NCBI GenBank assembly: GCA_019747875.1
Contig: JAIEQI010000057.1
Span: 1 to 64,000 of the forward strand
From: Candidatus Obscuribacterales bacterium
GTDB taxonomy: Bacteria; Cyanobacteriota; Vampirovibrionia; Obscuribacterales; Obscuribacteraceae
Reading direction: 5' to 3'
DNA: 64,000 nucleotides
Shown: positions 9,299 through 18,053 of the stretch, in pieces
How the letters are laid out: each line of letters begins with the position of its first letter
Position numbering within the stretch: the first letter of the stretch is position 1
The notes under the pieces: model-generated
Told to the model about the DNA's origin: nothing
What the model saw: only the letters and a program-made list of their open reading frames with translations
Databases searched by the model: none
Translations under genes and position numbers: made by a program

Positions 9299-9421
9299 TT
9301 ACATAGCGGACAATCCGCCATATGCGCCGCAGAGGAGTCCTATCACACTGAATAGGATGATCATACCTTTGTGCGTTTGCCCTTTCAATTGTGTGAGACT
9401 GCAGAATCCAATGCAGGATAA
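9299..9421 (-). pseudogene. Possible remnant of a small DUF4190-like membrane protein
   Basis: The minus strand reads 40 sense codons with no start. It has a polar segment IGFCSLTQLKGQTHKG followed by a hydrophobic helix ending in GGLSAM and a stop. This resembles the second half of DUF4190-type membrane proteins (G-x-x-x-L-x-Q-I-K ... G-K-G-M-A). An in-frame TGA directly precedes it, and no good upstream half is visible in another frame. The family resemblance is from memory and weak. The rest of 9422-9855 shows nothing I can support. Confidence 0.25.
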
Positions 9422-9855
9422 TCACGCCATGGCGCTAGCAATTCAATCCGATGTTTTGTCGGATGCAAAATAGCACCACGTATTGCTGGTGCTTGCGGCT
9501 AGTTGCGCGCTCCGCGTTGGGCGCTGTAGAAGGTCCGCCTATCTAACATCACGCTGTCCTGCTGGTGCTGATTTTTTTTGAACCGGTGACGTCTACCTAG
9601 TAGATTTCCCAATGCCATCGAATTTGGTATCTAGCCAAGTTCGTAACCTTTTGTTATGGTTCTATAATCTTTCGCAATCTATACTGACGGCTCGCGGGAA
9701 CCTTTGCCGTCACACGTTCTACATGTGATCGTGATTTCGCTCCAGTGTCCAACGCTGGATGCAATTTCGTTCATCTAACGCTCTTGCTGCCAGTATCGTA
9801 TGCGCTACGCCATGCGTCGCCCTCGATTGGAAGCGCTTCTTTAGGACAACTTTCT

Positions 9856-10443
9856 ATGCTCAAGCTAAAAATATTTGGGTCTATTTTAGTTCTCTATTTT
9901 TTTCTTCACCTACTGGGACGGGCAGATCTAGCGTGTGACTGCGCGAATGCTACAAGATGTTCTGGATCCACTGGATTTCAGGCTTTGGGGAATGCCGAGG
10001 ATTCCACTGCCCGAAGAGTCGTCATCAATCCATACGAAGAAGCCGTAGCTCAGATGGAGCGGGAAGATCTCGAACTAAGAACAAAATACGACGTGGCTAA
10101 TCCATATGAGGAGGCAGATGGACCATGCTCATCTGGTTTTGGCGGTCTTTTGTGTAAAGATGATTCATCACTCCTTTCGCAAGCTGTAGAAATTGGCGAA
10201 GGAGCTCAGATACAGAAATGCGTCAATAGCATTGCAATCGCCCCAGTTGGAACAGTTCGGTGTGCTTTTTGTAGTTGCAATTTCTTTGGTGGCGAGAACC
10301 ATCTCTTCTCAAACATAATGCTGCTATTTCAAAAATGGCTAAGTGAGCTAGTTCGCGAGAATGAGTCCTCACTTACCAGCTTCATTCACTTGCTTATGGT
10401 GGCACATCTCCTCTGGTCTTTTAGAGCTGCCAGAAAGTATTAA
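9856..10443 (+). CDS. Secreted Cys-rich protein with two NPYEEA motifs
   Basis: 195 residues from the ATG at 9856, chosen because a signal peptide (MLKLKIFGSILVLYFFLHLL) starts there and TAGGA lies upstream; a GTG at 9745 would put 37 odd residues before it. The mature part has eight cysteines (about 27, 29, 35, 91, 100, 122, 136, 139 and 141 counting those near the signal end). NPYEEA occurs twice, at 58-63 and 82-87. The chain ends in a hydrophobic stretch with a basic tail (SFRAARKY), reminiscent of a sorting or anchoring signal. I recognise no family. It is followed by a hairpin nearly identical to the one after the next gene. Confidence 0.6.
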   Translation: MLKLKIFGSILVLYFFLHLLGRADLACDCANATRCSGSTGFQALGNAEDSTARRVVINPYEEAVAQMEREDLELRTKYDVANPYEEADGPCSSGFGGLLCKDDSSLLSQAVEIGEGAQIQKCVNSIAIAPVGTVRCAFCSCNFFGGENHLFSNIMLLFQKWLSELVRENESSLTSFIHLLMVAHLLWSFRAARKY

Positions 10444-10487
10444 AGTGATTTTTTGATTTGGTTTTTCTTGATGCCCACCCCAAACAT

Positions 10488-10523
10488 AATAGCGTCATGC
10501 GAAGTCCCTCGCATGGCGCTATT
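10488..10523 (+). terminator. Hairpin after the Cys-rich gene, copy 1 of a terminator pair
   Basis: Arms AATAGCGTCATGCGA and TCGCATGGCGCTATT pair over 15 positions with one G-T, around a six-base loop. The upstream context (GATGCCCACCCCAAACA) and stem are closely similar to the element at 13945-13998. The T-run after the stem is poor (ATTTG). Confidence 0.6.
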
Positions 10524-10597
10524 TGTGGACTGGTGGTGGCTGGCTCCATATATGGTGGCAGTGTGGAAAACCGTAGGTGATACCAGCAGGTTTTTGA

Positions 10598-10624
10598 TTG
10601 ACATTTGAATAAGTTTGTTATAAT
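10598..10624 (+). promoter_or_regulatory. Sigma-70-like promoter for the VIT protein gene
   Basis: TTGACA at 10598 and TATAAT at 10619, both consensus hexamers, separated by 15 bases, shorter than the usual 17. A start near 10631 would leave a leader of about 250 bases before the ATG at 10879. That leader holds several small inverted repeats (for example AACAAT...ATTGTT) but no riboswitch class I recognise. Confidence 0.45.
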
Positions 10625-10878
10625 CATTGGAACTGATAACAATACGAAATTGTTCCGAATAGGGTTGCTGAAACTGGCTTGAGCTGGCTTCAATTGCTGG
10701 CTCTCTGCTCTAGTGTCGTCGCGCACAATGCGCTTGATTGATGCAACTTGAAATCGGAAGTAATGCAGTGTCCTCGTATAGAGACATCCCGACTTTGGGA
10801 TCCGCCGTTCACTCCTCGCTTGACGGGGAGCTAATGACGTACGCATTCTGATTCTCACTAAGCACTGGGGGTAATACC

Positions 10879-13800
10879 ATGCACGTACACGAACAACAAG
10901 TAGAAGATCCCTCCAATGGGAATACTTCGCCGCAAACGGATGGAGGAAGAACAAATGCTTATCAGCGAAAGCTAGATGAGCAAATCGATTCGGGCGGAAC
11001 CTCGGACCCACCTCCAGACAACGGAGGTGTAGATTTGGATAACCTAGAGACTCCGAAAATAGGCGGTTTCGATTCTTCCAGCAAGTCAATTCTTAAAGAG
11101 CCAACGTTCTATCTCTCTATCCTCGTTGTCTTAATTGCTTCGGCGCTTACATTGAGCGGCAAACCGATAGTGTTTAGTGTAGCTCTTGGTGCCATGTTGG
11201 TTTTGGCCATTACATTTCACATTCTGGCTGAGAGATTCTTGTTTGCAGACAAACAAGAGAACCGGACATTGAGAGTTCCTGGGGAGGGTTTGTTCGTTCT
11301 CACATTCGGATCGATTCTGCCCGGACTCAGCTTACTCTCTTACGCTGTCTACGCCATGTGCACCTCTAATCAGAATAATTACTTGATTTCGGCAGGCAAA
11401 ATTGCATTGCTTTTGGTTGTGCCAATCTTTAACTTTCTCGTGTGGAGAGCCTTGAGAAAAGGCTATCTTCCTCGTCCGCGCCTTACAGGTTTCATGAATG
11501 GAGTTGCCGCAGGTTTATCCGGTTCATGGACGATGATTTGGATGAAGTGCCTGGTTGATGTGCACTTATCTAGTCATTGCAAATTCGGATGGATGCTACT
11601 GCTATTCATGTCTCCGCTGATGATGTTCGCCGCCATTTGTCTTGCTGTTGATCTTTGGAAAAAGACAGAAGCTCGGATTGGGCTGATATCATCTGTCTTC
11701 AGTGCCTTGGGTTGTGTATTATCCCTCTCTTTTGTGCTTGCACCGATTGGGCACTCTCTATTTGTGCAATCCTACTTACTTGACGCTAGGAATGCGTCGA
11801 CGCCGTCGGTACAGGCAAAAGCAATCTCAACTCTGCGCGAAATCGCAAAAAAGGAAGATCTCAATCCTTCAGCTTACCCCTTAAGTGATCTTGGTTTGGC
11901 TGAGCTCTTAGTCCCGAACCGTGGACTGAATTCCGGGGTAGAGGCGGACAAGAATCTCTTTTTTCGAATTACAGGTCTACCTTTTGACAAAGGGAAAAGC
12001 AAGGATTTCTACGAAAACAAGTGGAGTACGGATTACTTTTTCGCCAGCTCCGTAATTGGAGCAAAAATGCCTGGTTTGTCGCTAGGAAAGTCTCAGATAA
12101 GCGGAAGCATTGATTCTGAGACGCTGACTTGTTCTATGAATTGGACGATGATTTTTCACAATTCGGGACTTCAGGATCAAGAGGCAAGAGCTGAAATGGC
12201 TTTGCCTGCAGGAGCCGTCGTCTCTCGCGTCACTTTATGGGTGGATGGAAAGCCGCAAGAAGGGGCATTTGCGCCAACCGCAAATGTTCGGGGTGCGTAT
12301 CAGGAAGTTGTGTCTCGCATGAAAGATCCATTGCTTGTCACCATGTCCGGTCGTGATCGCATTCTGCTCCAGTGCTTTCCTGTGCCGTCTCATGGCGGTG
12401 AAATGAAGGTACGAATTGGTATCAAGGCGCCTTTGAATGTCATGGATTCTAAATCGTGTTCGGTTAGGCTGCCTCGTTTGCTGGAATCAAATTTTGCAAA
12501 TCCAAAACGTCATCGAATTCATCTTGATTCTAGAGATTTAATGGCTGCAGAAAAGATTGGCTCCTGTATGACAGTGCCGAAAAAAGGATTCCGGTTGGAT
12601 GCTGTGCTGCGAGACAAAACAGGTGACAGAGATAGCGATCTGATTTCTATCGAGCGCATTAACAAACCATCCGAAATCTCTGTTGTAGACTGGTATTCGA
12701 GAGGGAAGCGTTTCATAACAGAGAAGATTGAAAATGTCAGAGCGTTCGTACCAAAGAAATTGATTGTTGTCATAGATTCATCCGAATCGCTTCGCGATCA
12801 GTTCTCTCAAATTAAAGTAGCACTCTCGGCGCTTCCGAAAAGCCTTAGTCCTTCTGTATTTATAGTTCCCCAAACTAATCTCTCCGGAATCTACGATTCA
12901 GAGCTCAAGCCAAAGAAACTAGCTGAGGTATTGGGATTGAGCCCAGCAGACTTTGTTGGCGGCAGAAACAATAATTCTGAGCTGCGTGAGGCATTGGATT
13001 ATGCTTCCGAAAGATCTGATTCTGCTGTTCTTTGGATACATGGACCCCAGCCCTCAAATGAATCTTCAATTGAAAACAACGCACTTGATCTTGTTCATAA
13101 CGTGCACCTCTATGATTTTGAAGTGCAGCCCGGACCCAATGCACTGCTTCAATCTTTGTATCTTGAAGGCTGCGGTAGCCAAATAAACTATCTTCCTGTT
13201 GCGCGTAAGAAAGACGTTCAGGGCGATCTCAAAATCTTGTTTACGAGCTGGCAGAGTCCGAGTAAACAAACGGTTGTAGTTCGTTCAATCTCGGATAAAC
13301 GACCTGCTTCCTTGAATTCTGATGATGGGGTTTCGGCCCAGGTCACAGCGCTTTGGGCCAAGAGTGAAACCGAGCGTCTAATTTCCAACGGCATGCGTGG
13401 ACCGGCCGAACGACTAGCTTCGACATACCGAATCATAACCCCTGTGTCGGGGGCTGTGGTCATGGCTAGTGCGGCAGACTATGAGTCGCACAAGTTAGAC
13501 CCCGGTAACTATAGGAACGCACCTGAAGGAATCAATGATACTTACCGTGGAATGACTAAGTGGTTTAGAGATGATATTACGGGAAATCTTGTAAGTAACT
13601 CAGTTCAATTGCTAAGGGCTGCAACTGGTGGTGGATTCGTAGGTGCACCAGTGGATCCCAGATATGGGCAATCGAACGAAGTTGGTCAGCTCGCTGACTA
13701 CGGATACGATACAGCTAGAGATATCGCAAGGGTAGCCACATTTCTTTCATTCATCGTTTCAATAGTTTTTGGATTGCGTATCGCTTCTAATATGGCGAAG

Positions 13801-13923
13801 AAAGATTCAAAAGGAATGGCTGTCGCCAAAGGCGTGGCATTTACATTGTTTCTCCCGACAGTCGTGCATCTGCTCGGATCGTTTTTCATCAATAACTTTG
13901 GCGGATTAGGTGGGGGGCTTTAA
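10879..13923 (+). CDS. Large membrane protein with VIT and VWA-like domains
   Basis: 1014 residues. The first 70 are polar and probably cytoplasmic. Several membrane helices span about 75-300. A VIT (vault/inter-alpha-trypsin) domain covers about 405-520, with PAGAVVSRVTLWVDGKPQEG and a GAYQEVVSR segment. A VWA-like domain follows at about 625-800, with VVIDSSES giving the D-x-S-x-S metal site. Two or three helices close the chain (955-1014). The layout resembles integral membrane proteins annotated with exosortase/PEP-CTERM systems (TIGR02921-like, from memory). A GGGGG stretch precedes the ATG. Function unknown; VIT-VWA pairs usually mediate protein-protein contacts. It may relate to the Cys-rich secreted protein before it, which shares its terminator type. 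Confidence 0.8.
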   Translation: MHVHEQQVEDPSNGNTSPQTDGGRTNAYQRKLDEQIDSGGTSDPPPDNGGVDLDNLETPKIGGFDSSSKSILKEPTFYLSILVVLIASALTLSGKPIVFSVALGAMLVLAITFHILAERFLFADKQENRTLRVPGEGLFVLTFGSILPGLSLLSYAVYAMCTSNQNNYLISAGKIALLLVVPIFNFLVWRALRKGYLPRPRLTGFMNGVAAGLSGSWTMIWMKCLVDVHLSSHCKFGWMLLLFMSPLMMFAAICLAVDLWKKTEARIGLISSVFSALGCVLSLSFVLAPIGHSLFVQSYLLDARNASTPSVQAKAISTLREIAKKEDLNPSAYPLSDLGLAELLVPNRGLNSGVEADKNLFFRITGLPFDKGKSKDFYENKWSTDYFFASSVIGAKMPGLSLGKSQISGSIDSETLTCSMNWTMIFHNSGLQDQEARAEMALPAGAVVSRVTLWVDGKPQEGAFAPTANVRGAYQEVVSRMKDPLLVTMSGRDRILLQCFPVPSHGGEMKVRIGIKAPLNVMDSKSCSVRLPRLLESNFANPKRHRIHLDSRDLMAAEKIGSCMTVPKKGFRLDAVLRDKTGDRDSDLISIERINKPSEISVVDWYSRGKRFITEKIENVRAFVPKKLIVVIDSSESLRDQFSQIKVALSALPKSLSPSVFIVPQTNLSGIYDSELKPKKLAEVLGLSPADFVGGRNNNSELREALDYASERSDSAVLWIHGPQPSNESSIENNALDLVHNVHLYDFEVQPGPNALLQSLYLEGCGSQINYLPVARKKDVQGDLKILFTSWQSPSKQTVVVRSISDKRPASLNSDDGVSAQVTALWAKSETERLISNGMRGPAERLASTYRIITPVSGAVVMASAADYESHKLDPGNYRNAPEGINDTYRGMTKWFRDDITGNLVSNSVQLLRAATGGGFVGAPVDPRYGQSNEVGQLADYGYDTARDIARVATFLSFIVSIVFGLRIASNMAKKDSKGMAVAKGVAFTLFLPTVVHLLGSFFINNFGGLGGGL

Positions 13924-13959
13924 TCCGAATCCATAGCTTTTCTCGATGCCCAACCCAAC

Positions 13960-13998
13960 AAATAGCGCCATGCGATGACCCCGCGCTTGGCGCTTTTT
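13960..13998 (+). terminator. Rho-independent terminator, copy 2 of a terminator pair
   Basis: AGCGCCA at 13964 pairs with TGGCGCT at 13988, extended by GCG/CGC across one mismatch, followed by TTTT at 13995. It lies 40 bases after the VIT gene stop. The preceding GATGCCCAACCCAACA matches the context of the hairpin at 10488, so the two terminators share an origin. Confidence 0.75.
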
Positions 13999-14019
13999 GC
14001 TTGCAGGCGTTTACGAGTC

Positions 14020-14124
14020 ATGATTGTTAAAGCTATTCATTATGCGAGCTTCGATGATGCCCTAGCTGAATCCGATGAGATTGAGATTGTCCGCCGCTGC
14101 TGTAGATGCCAGCGTAACAATTAG
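14020..14124 (+). CDS. Possible 34-residue peptide with a CCxC tail
   Basis: ATG to TAG without interruption: an acidic amphipathic front (FDDALAESDEIEIV) and a basic Cys tail (RRCCRCQRNN). There is no strong ribosome-binding site (AGG 11-13 bases upstream). It lies just after a terminator and would need its own promoter, which I do not see. Reported because other short Cys-tailed peptides occur in this window; it may be chance. The rest of 14125-14270 holds a 15-base direct repeat (GTCTCAGGTTGAACT at 14202 and 14223). Confidence 0.25.
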   Translation: MIVKAIHYASFDDALAESDEIEIVRRCCRCQRNN

Positions 14125-14201
14125 CGCAAGTTCGCATTTTACATTAAACGCAAAAAGACCCTCCCAAGCTCGAACGCTCGTCAGTTGATGAACCGAATTT
14201 C

Positions 14202-14237
14202 GTCTCAGGTTGAACTCTCCTAGTCTCAGGTTGAACT
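14202..14237. repeat. Pair of 15-base direct repeats
   Basis: GTCTCAGGTTGAACT occurs at 14202-14216 and 14223-14237, just past the stop of the convergent M20 peptidase gene. No function is evident. Confidence 0.7.
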
Positions 14238-14270
14238 AGCTCTGTAGCTTTAGTTGCTCCCTTTCGTCCT

Positions 14271-15755
14271 TCATTTTGAAGCAGCGCTCGAACAAAGTTC
14301 ATCGAGAACTTGATAGAGCATCTTAACGCCGTCGCGATAGACGCTGGTTGGTATTCGCTCATCGTTGCCGTGCATTGTAGCTAAGTGCGCTGCATCAATT
14401 TTGAACGGTGCGCATCCGTATGAAGCGATACCGAGATCACGGAACCAGTGAGAATCTGTAAACCACGGCATGACCATCGGGACGACTGGAACGCCGGGGA
14501 GCTCTCTTGCTGCTACTTTCGAGATTGCGGCGAAGCAATCAGTTTCATAGGGCGAGGCATCTGTGTGAACCCAGTCGAGAACGTTGATATTGATCGTTGA
14601 GTCTTTCATGGTTTCTCGCAGATTCGCCAGGAACTCGTCTTTGTTTGTTCCTGGCAGAAGCCTGCAATCTAATTCTGCTGTGGCTTCGGCAGGAATGACG
14701 TTGGTTTTGTAACCAGCTTTGAGAACCGTTGGTGAGATTGTGTTGCGCAACATTGGAGATTTGAATTTGTCTTTCAGTATCTCGGCATAGAAAGTTGGTT
14801 TGTTTACTGATTCATCAATATTCGAATATGCGGAGCGCAAGGGCTCACCGACAGTAGGACTGATCCTCTTGAAATATTCTCGCACCGGGGGTAATACCGA
14901 TGGCTTCGGGGGGTTCTCGATGATCCTGTTCACCGATCGAACCAGTCTGTTGACAGATGAGTCGGGCATGGGCATGGAGGCATGTCCGGGATCGCCTTTA
15001 GCAGTCAAGCTTAACCACAAGACCGATTTCTCAGAAACGGCAACTCCCCAATATTTTGGTTTGCCATCTTCAGTGTCAATAAAGGCACCTTCGTTAAAAA
15101 GGAATTCTGCATCTTTCACGAGATCTTTCTGGTTTTTGACGAACCAGGAGGCTCCATAGGTTCCGCCGATCTCTTCGTCGGGAGTCCCAAGGAAAATCAC
15201 ATCGCGATCGAGCACCTTGCCGGATCTCTTGAGCTGAAGCATAGCCTCCAGTTCAGCAATCCCCAAGCTCTTCATGTCGAGCGCTCCGCGCCCCCAGATC
15301 TCGCCATCTATCTCGTCGCCAGCAAACGGTGCATGCTTCCAATCCTTTGCTTCGGCTGGCACGACATCGATGTGGTTGAGAAGGATAACTGCGCGTTTCT
15401 TTCCGTTGCCTTTGAGTCGCGCGTAAACACAAGACCGACCTGGAGCTGTTTCGAAAAGCTTTGCCTCAATACCGTTGTCGTTTAGGATTTTTGCTAAAAA
15501 CTCGGCTCCCTTGGTTTCATTTCCGGGCGGGTTGGTTGTGTTTATTTGAATGTATTGTTTGAGTAACTTAACAGCCTCGTCTTGCGCGCCACTCAGGGGA
15601 TCAGCTGCACTTGAGTTTGGGAGCGCTCCGGCCGCCATTGCTTGCTGACCGACGAAAAAAGCACAACTCAGGCTCAGAATAAGGTCGGTCCAACGGCTAA
15701 TTGGTTTAGATCCGACAGTCATGCCTTGCGTATTGAACTTCCCCTTCAGCCCCAT
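14271..15755 (-). CDS. Secreted M20-family metallopeptidase
   Basis: Zinc exopeptidase/amidase of the M20 (ArgE/DapE/CPG2, PM20D1-like) family. I use the ATG at 15755 because GAGAGG lies upstream at good spacing; the longer frame starts at 15782. A signal peptide spans about 20-42. Metal and catalytic motifs are complete: LLNHIDVV (His128, Asp130), GRGALDMKS (Asp160, the bridging ligand), GTPDEEIGG (catalytic Glu194 and ligand Glu195) and a late His in the ATMHGNDER segment. A dimerisation-domain insert sits around 270-375. 494 residues suits the long carboxypeptidase-S-like branch. Probable role is cleavage of peptides or N-acyl amino acids outside the cytoplasm; the substrate is not determined. 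Divergent from the next operon. Confidence 0.92.
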   Translation of the reverse strand: MGLKGKFNTQGMTVGSKPISRWTDLILSLSCAFFVGQQAMAAGALPNSSAADPLSGAQDEAVKLLKQYIQINTTNPPGNETKGAEFLAKILNDNGIEAKLFETAPGRSCVYARLKGNGKKRAVILLNHIDVVPAEAKDWKHAPFAGDEIDGEIWGRGALDMKSLGIAELEAMLQLKRSGKVLDRDVIFLGTPDEEIGGTYGASWFVKNQKDLVKDAEFLFNEGAFIDTEDGKPKYWGVAVSEKSVLWLSLTAKGDPGHASMPMPDSSVNRLVRSVNRIIENPPKPSVLPPVREYFKRISPTVGEPLRSAYSNIDESVNKPTFYAEILKDKFKSPMLRNTISPTVLKAGYKTNVIPAEATAELDCRLLPGTNKDEFLANLRETMKDSTININVLDWVHTDASPYETDCFAAISKVAARELPGVPVVPMVMPWFTDSHWFRDLGIASYGCAPFKIDAAHLATMHGNDERIPTSVYRDGVKMLYQVLDELCSSAASK

Positions 15756-16010
15756 GTTTTTTTCCTCTCTCGGTGAGTGCACAAGTTTAGCGGTTCTTCA
15801 GTCAGATTTCTTTTGAATTACGCAATCTTCTGCCGATCTCTGGCTTCCAAGCGCTCGCAAGAGTATTCCCTTGAGAACCGGGACGAGGACCCGCTAGTGG
15901 ACACCTGCTCGTTTTATCAGAAGGCGCCGGCCAAAAGCGCAACAAAATTCCGCAATCTGCTCCATAAATATAGGTTTGAACTGCCACCGTGGTAGATAGG
16001 AAATGGGGGA

Positions 16011-16033
16011 AGGTGTTTTGAGCAAAAACACCT
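16011..16033 (+). promoter_or_regulatory. Leader hairpin before the TPR/cNMP operon
   Basis: AGGTGTTTT, five-base loop GAGCA, AAAACACCT: a perfect 9-bp stem ending 28 bases before the ATG at 16062. It sits in the divergent gap 15756-16061, which otherwise shows no gene or clear promoter. It could be an mRNA leader structure or an operator dyad. Confidence 0.4.
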
Positions 16034-16061
16034 GTAGTTGGCAAGTAAAAAGAGCATTTTG

Positions 16062-18053
16062 ATGCCCGAGGCACAAAGCAAAACCTCCAGTCGGAAACGA
16101 ATAGGCGACCTTCTTCTGAAGGCCGGCGTAATCAAGCCTGAGCACCTGCCGCACGGGTTGGCAGAGGCTGATAAATTTCAATTGCGACTGGGCGAGATGC
16201 TCGTCATGTTGCGTTTCATGTCGACCGAAGACTTGACTAATGTCTTGCAGGCACAGTCAATGTTGGATGCTGGCACTATTGACGAAGATACTGCGGTCGC
16301 AGCTTTGCGGCAGGCCTCAATCGACCACCTTGATCTCGAAGACGCGATGGACCGGGTCAAGGAGCTCGAGCAGAACTCCCTTGAATCTAAAAAGAGTCTT
16401 GTCACCAAGATAAACGAGCAGATTGCCGAGAAAGAAAAGATTCTCGGACCTAACAACCGCGAACTAGTTGGGCTCTTCATGGATCTCGGCGACGTTCATA
16501 TCGAACTTGGTCAAAGTGGGGAAGCAGAAAAGGCATTCAAGAAAGCCTTGATGATAAGCGAGAGCTCGTTTGGAAAGAGCAATCTCAAAGTTACGACCAG
16601 CCTTTTCCGTCTTATTGACTTGTATTTGAAGCACAATAAGATTGCTGAGGCCGAACCTCTGGGATGGCGCCTCGTCCAAATCAGCCAGGAGTCGCTCGGG
16701 GCCGAGCATTTGGAAACCGGTCTTGCTTTTCAGCGGATGGCGCGAATATTGGAAGCCAGCAGTCGCTTCGTCGAGGCTGAGCAGTTTTACCTTTCGGCTC
16801 TGCGCATTAAAGAGAAGAAGCTCGGACCAGATCATCCGGATCTTGTCGATCAACTCAGGCAGATGGCCAATTTCTGGAGCAAACAAGGACGCAAGTCTGA
16901 GAAGAAGCGGATTGGCGACATTCTATGTGATGCCGGCCTGTTAACGACGGCGCAGTTGAATGAAGCTGCCCAACAGGCTCAAAAGCAAGGGCTGCCGCTA
17001 GGTCAATATCTTCTAAGTTTGGATACGCTCAATCCTGATGTGGTGCGCGCCGGATTGCAAGCGCAGCTATTGATTGGGGATGGCGTTGTGCCTTATGAAT
17101 TGGGGATTAAGGCAATTCGCATTTGTGCAAAGAAGAATATTCCGCTTGATGAATCATTGGAGTTTATCGGATGGCGCGCTGAGAGCCTTTCGACAAGAGA
17201 ACTGAAGGCGCTTGTCGGAGAAGCGGATCAGCTTATCACCGCTGAGCGTACACTGGGTGCTAATCACTGCGGTGTGGCAATTATCTGTATGCGTCTTGGT
17301 GACAATTACTTGGATCAAAAGCGCTTCCCTGAAGCAGAAGCGAATTACAAGCGTGCGCTTGGAATTCTAGAGAAGTTCTTTGGACCTAAAGACGCGGAAG
17401 TTGCTACCTGCCTTTACAAGATGGCTGAGTTATTCTTCAAGCAGCAAAAGTTTGCCGAGGCTGAGTCCTACATCTGGAGAACCCTGGAGATTCAGCAGCA
17501 GGCGCTTGGATCAGATCACGTCGATGTTGCTACGACGCTAGAGTTGCTCGCTGACGGAAAGACCAAGCAGTCAAATCCGGAACAAGCAGAAATGTTTTAC
17601 AAGACAGCGCTGGGCATCAAAGAGAAGTTATATGGACCGGACAGTCCTAAGCTGGTAAGCATTCTTGAGAAATCTGCCGATAACTTTGCCAATCAGGGCA
17701 AGTCAGAAGAATCAGTTGAACTCTATGTTCGAGTTGCGAAGATTAGGCAGAAGCGCGGTGATAAGCAGCCGCTGGAAGTTGCCACTGTGCTCGATAAGCT
17801 GGGGCGGCTTTATTTGAAAAAAGGTGAAGCATCAGCTGCCGTAGAGCAGTTTGAAATAGCTCTTGAGGTTTTGGAATCACATCACGGACAAGTGCATCCT
17901 GATGTAGCCAGTGCGCTTGAACGTTTGGCTGGTGCGCTGCGAAAAACAGGAAGTGCGGCAAGCAATGATAAAGCCAATGAAATGGAAGCACGCGCAAAGC
18001 AGATAAGAACGCATCTAGCTTCTGCGCCGAAAAATGAAGGGACAGGGGCATGA
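16062..18053 (+). CDS. Tandem MshEN-like / kinesin-light-chain TPR protein
   Basis: 663 residues from the ATG at 16062 (a TTG at 16038 is possible; neither has a strong ribosome site). The protein is an internal duplication. A domain resembling the N-terminal domain of GspE/MshE ATPases (RKRIGDLLLKAG, about 12-100) is followed by kinesin-light-chain-type TPRs (about 120-275). Then a second such domain (KKRIGDILCDAG, about 282-370) is followed by more TPRs (400-640) with the repeated LGP-x-H-x-D/E-V spacing. In MshE this domain can bind c-di-GMP; whether it does here is inference. The stop overlaps the start of the cNMP/DUF4388 gene (ATGA), so it is likely a partner in one signalling unit. Confidence 0.85.
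   Translation: MPEAQSKTSSRKRIGDLLLKAGVIKPEHLPHGLAEADKFQLRLGEMLVMLRFMSTEDLTNVLQAQSMLDAGTIDEDTAVAALRQASIDHLDLEDAMDRVKELEQNSLESKKSLVTKINEQIAEKEKILGPNNRELVGLFMDLGDVHIELGQSGEAEKAFKKALMISESSFGKSNLKVTTSLFRLIDLYLKHNKIAEAEPLGWRLVQISQESLGAEHLETGLAFQRMARILEASSRFVEAEQFYLSALRIKEKKLGPDHPDLVDQLRQMANFWSKQGRKSEKKRIGDILCDAGLLTTAQLNEAAQQAQKQGLPLGQYLLSLDTLNPDVVRAGLQAQLLIGDGVVPYELGIKAIRICAKKNIPLDESLEFIGWRAESLSTRELKALVGEADQLITAERTLGANHCGVAIICMRLGDNYLDQKRFPEAEANYKRALGILEKFFGPKDAEVATCLYKMAELFFKQQKFAEAESYIWRTLEIQQQALGSDHVDVATTLELLADGKTKQSNPEQAEMFYKTALGIKEKLYGPDSPKLVSILEKSADNFANQGKSEESVELYVRVAKIRQKRGDKQPLEVATVLDKLGRLYLKKGEASAAVEQFEIALEVLESHHGQVHPDVASALERLAGALRKTGSAASNDKANEMEARAKQIRTHLASAPKNEGTGA

Noticed and set aside
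10631-10878. Riboswitch in the 250-base leader of the VIT gene
   Set aside because: The leader has only short inverted repeats and no conserved core that I recognise.
10421-11089. A 222-codon minus-strand frame before the VIT gene
   Set aside because: It overlaps a consensus promoter, a terminator and the start of the VIT gene, and its sequence is not protein-like.
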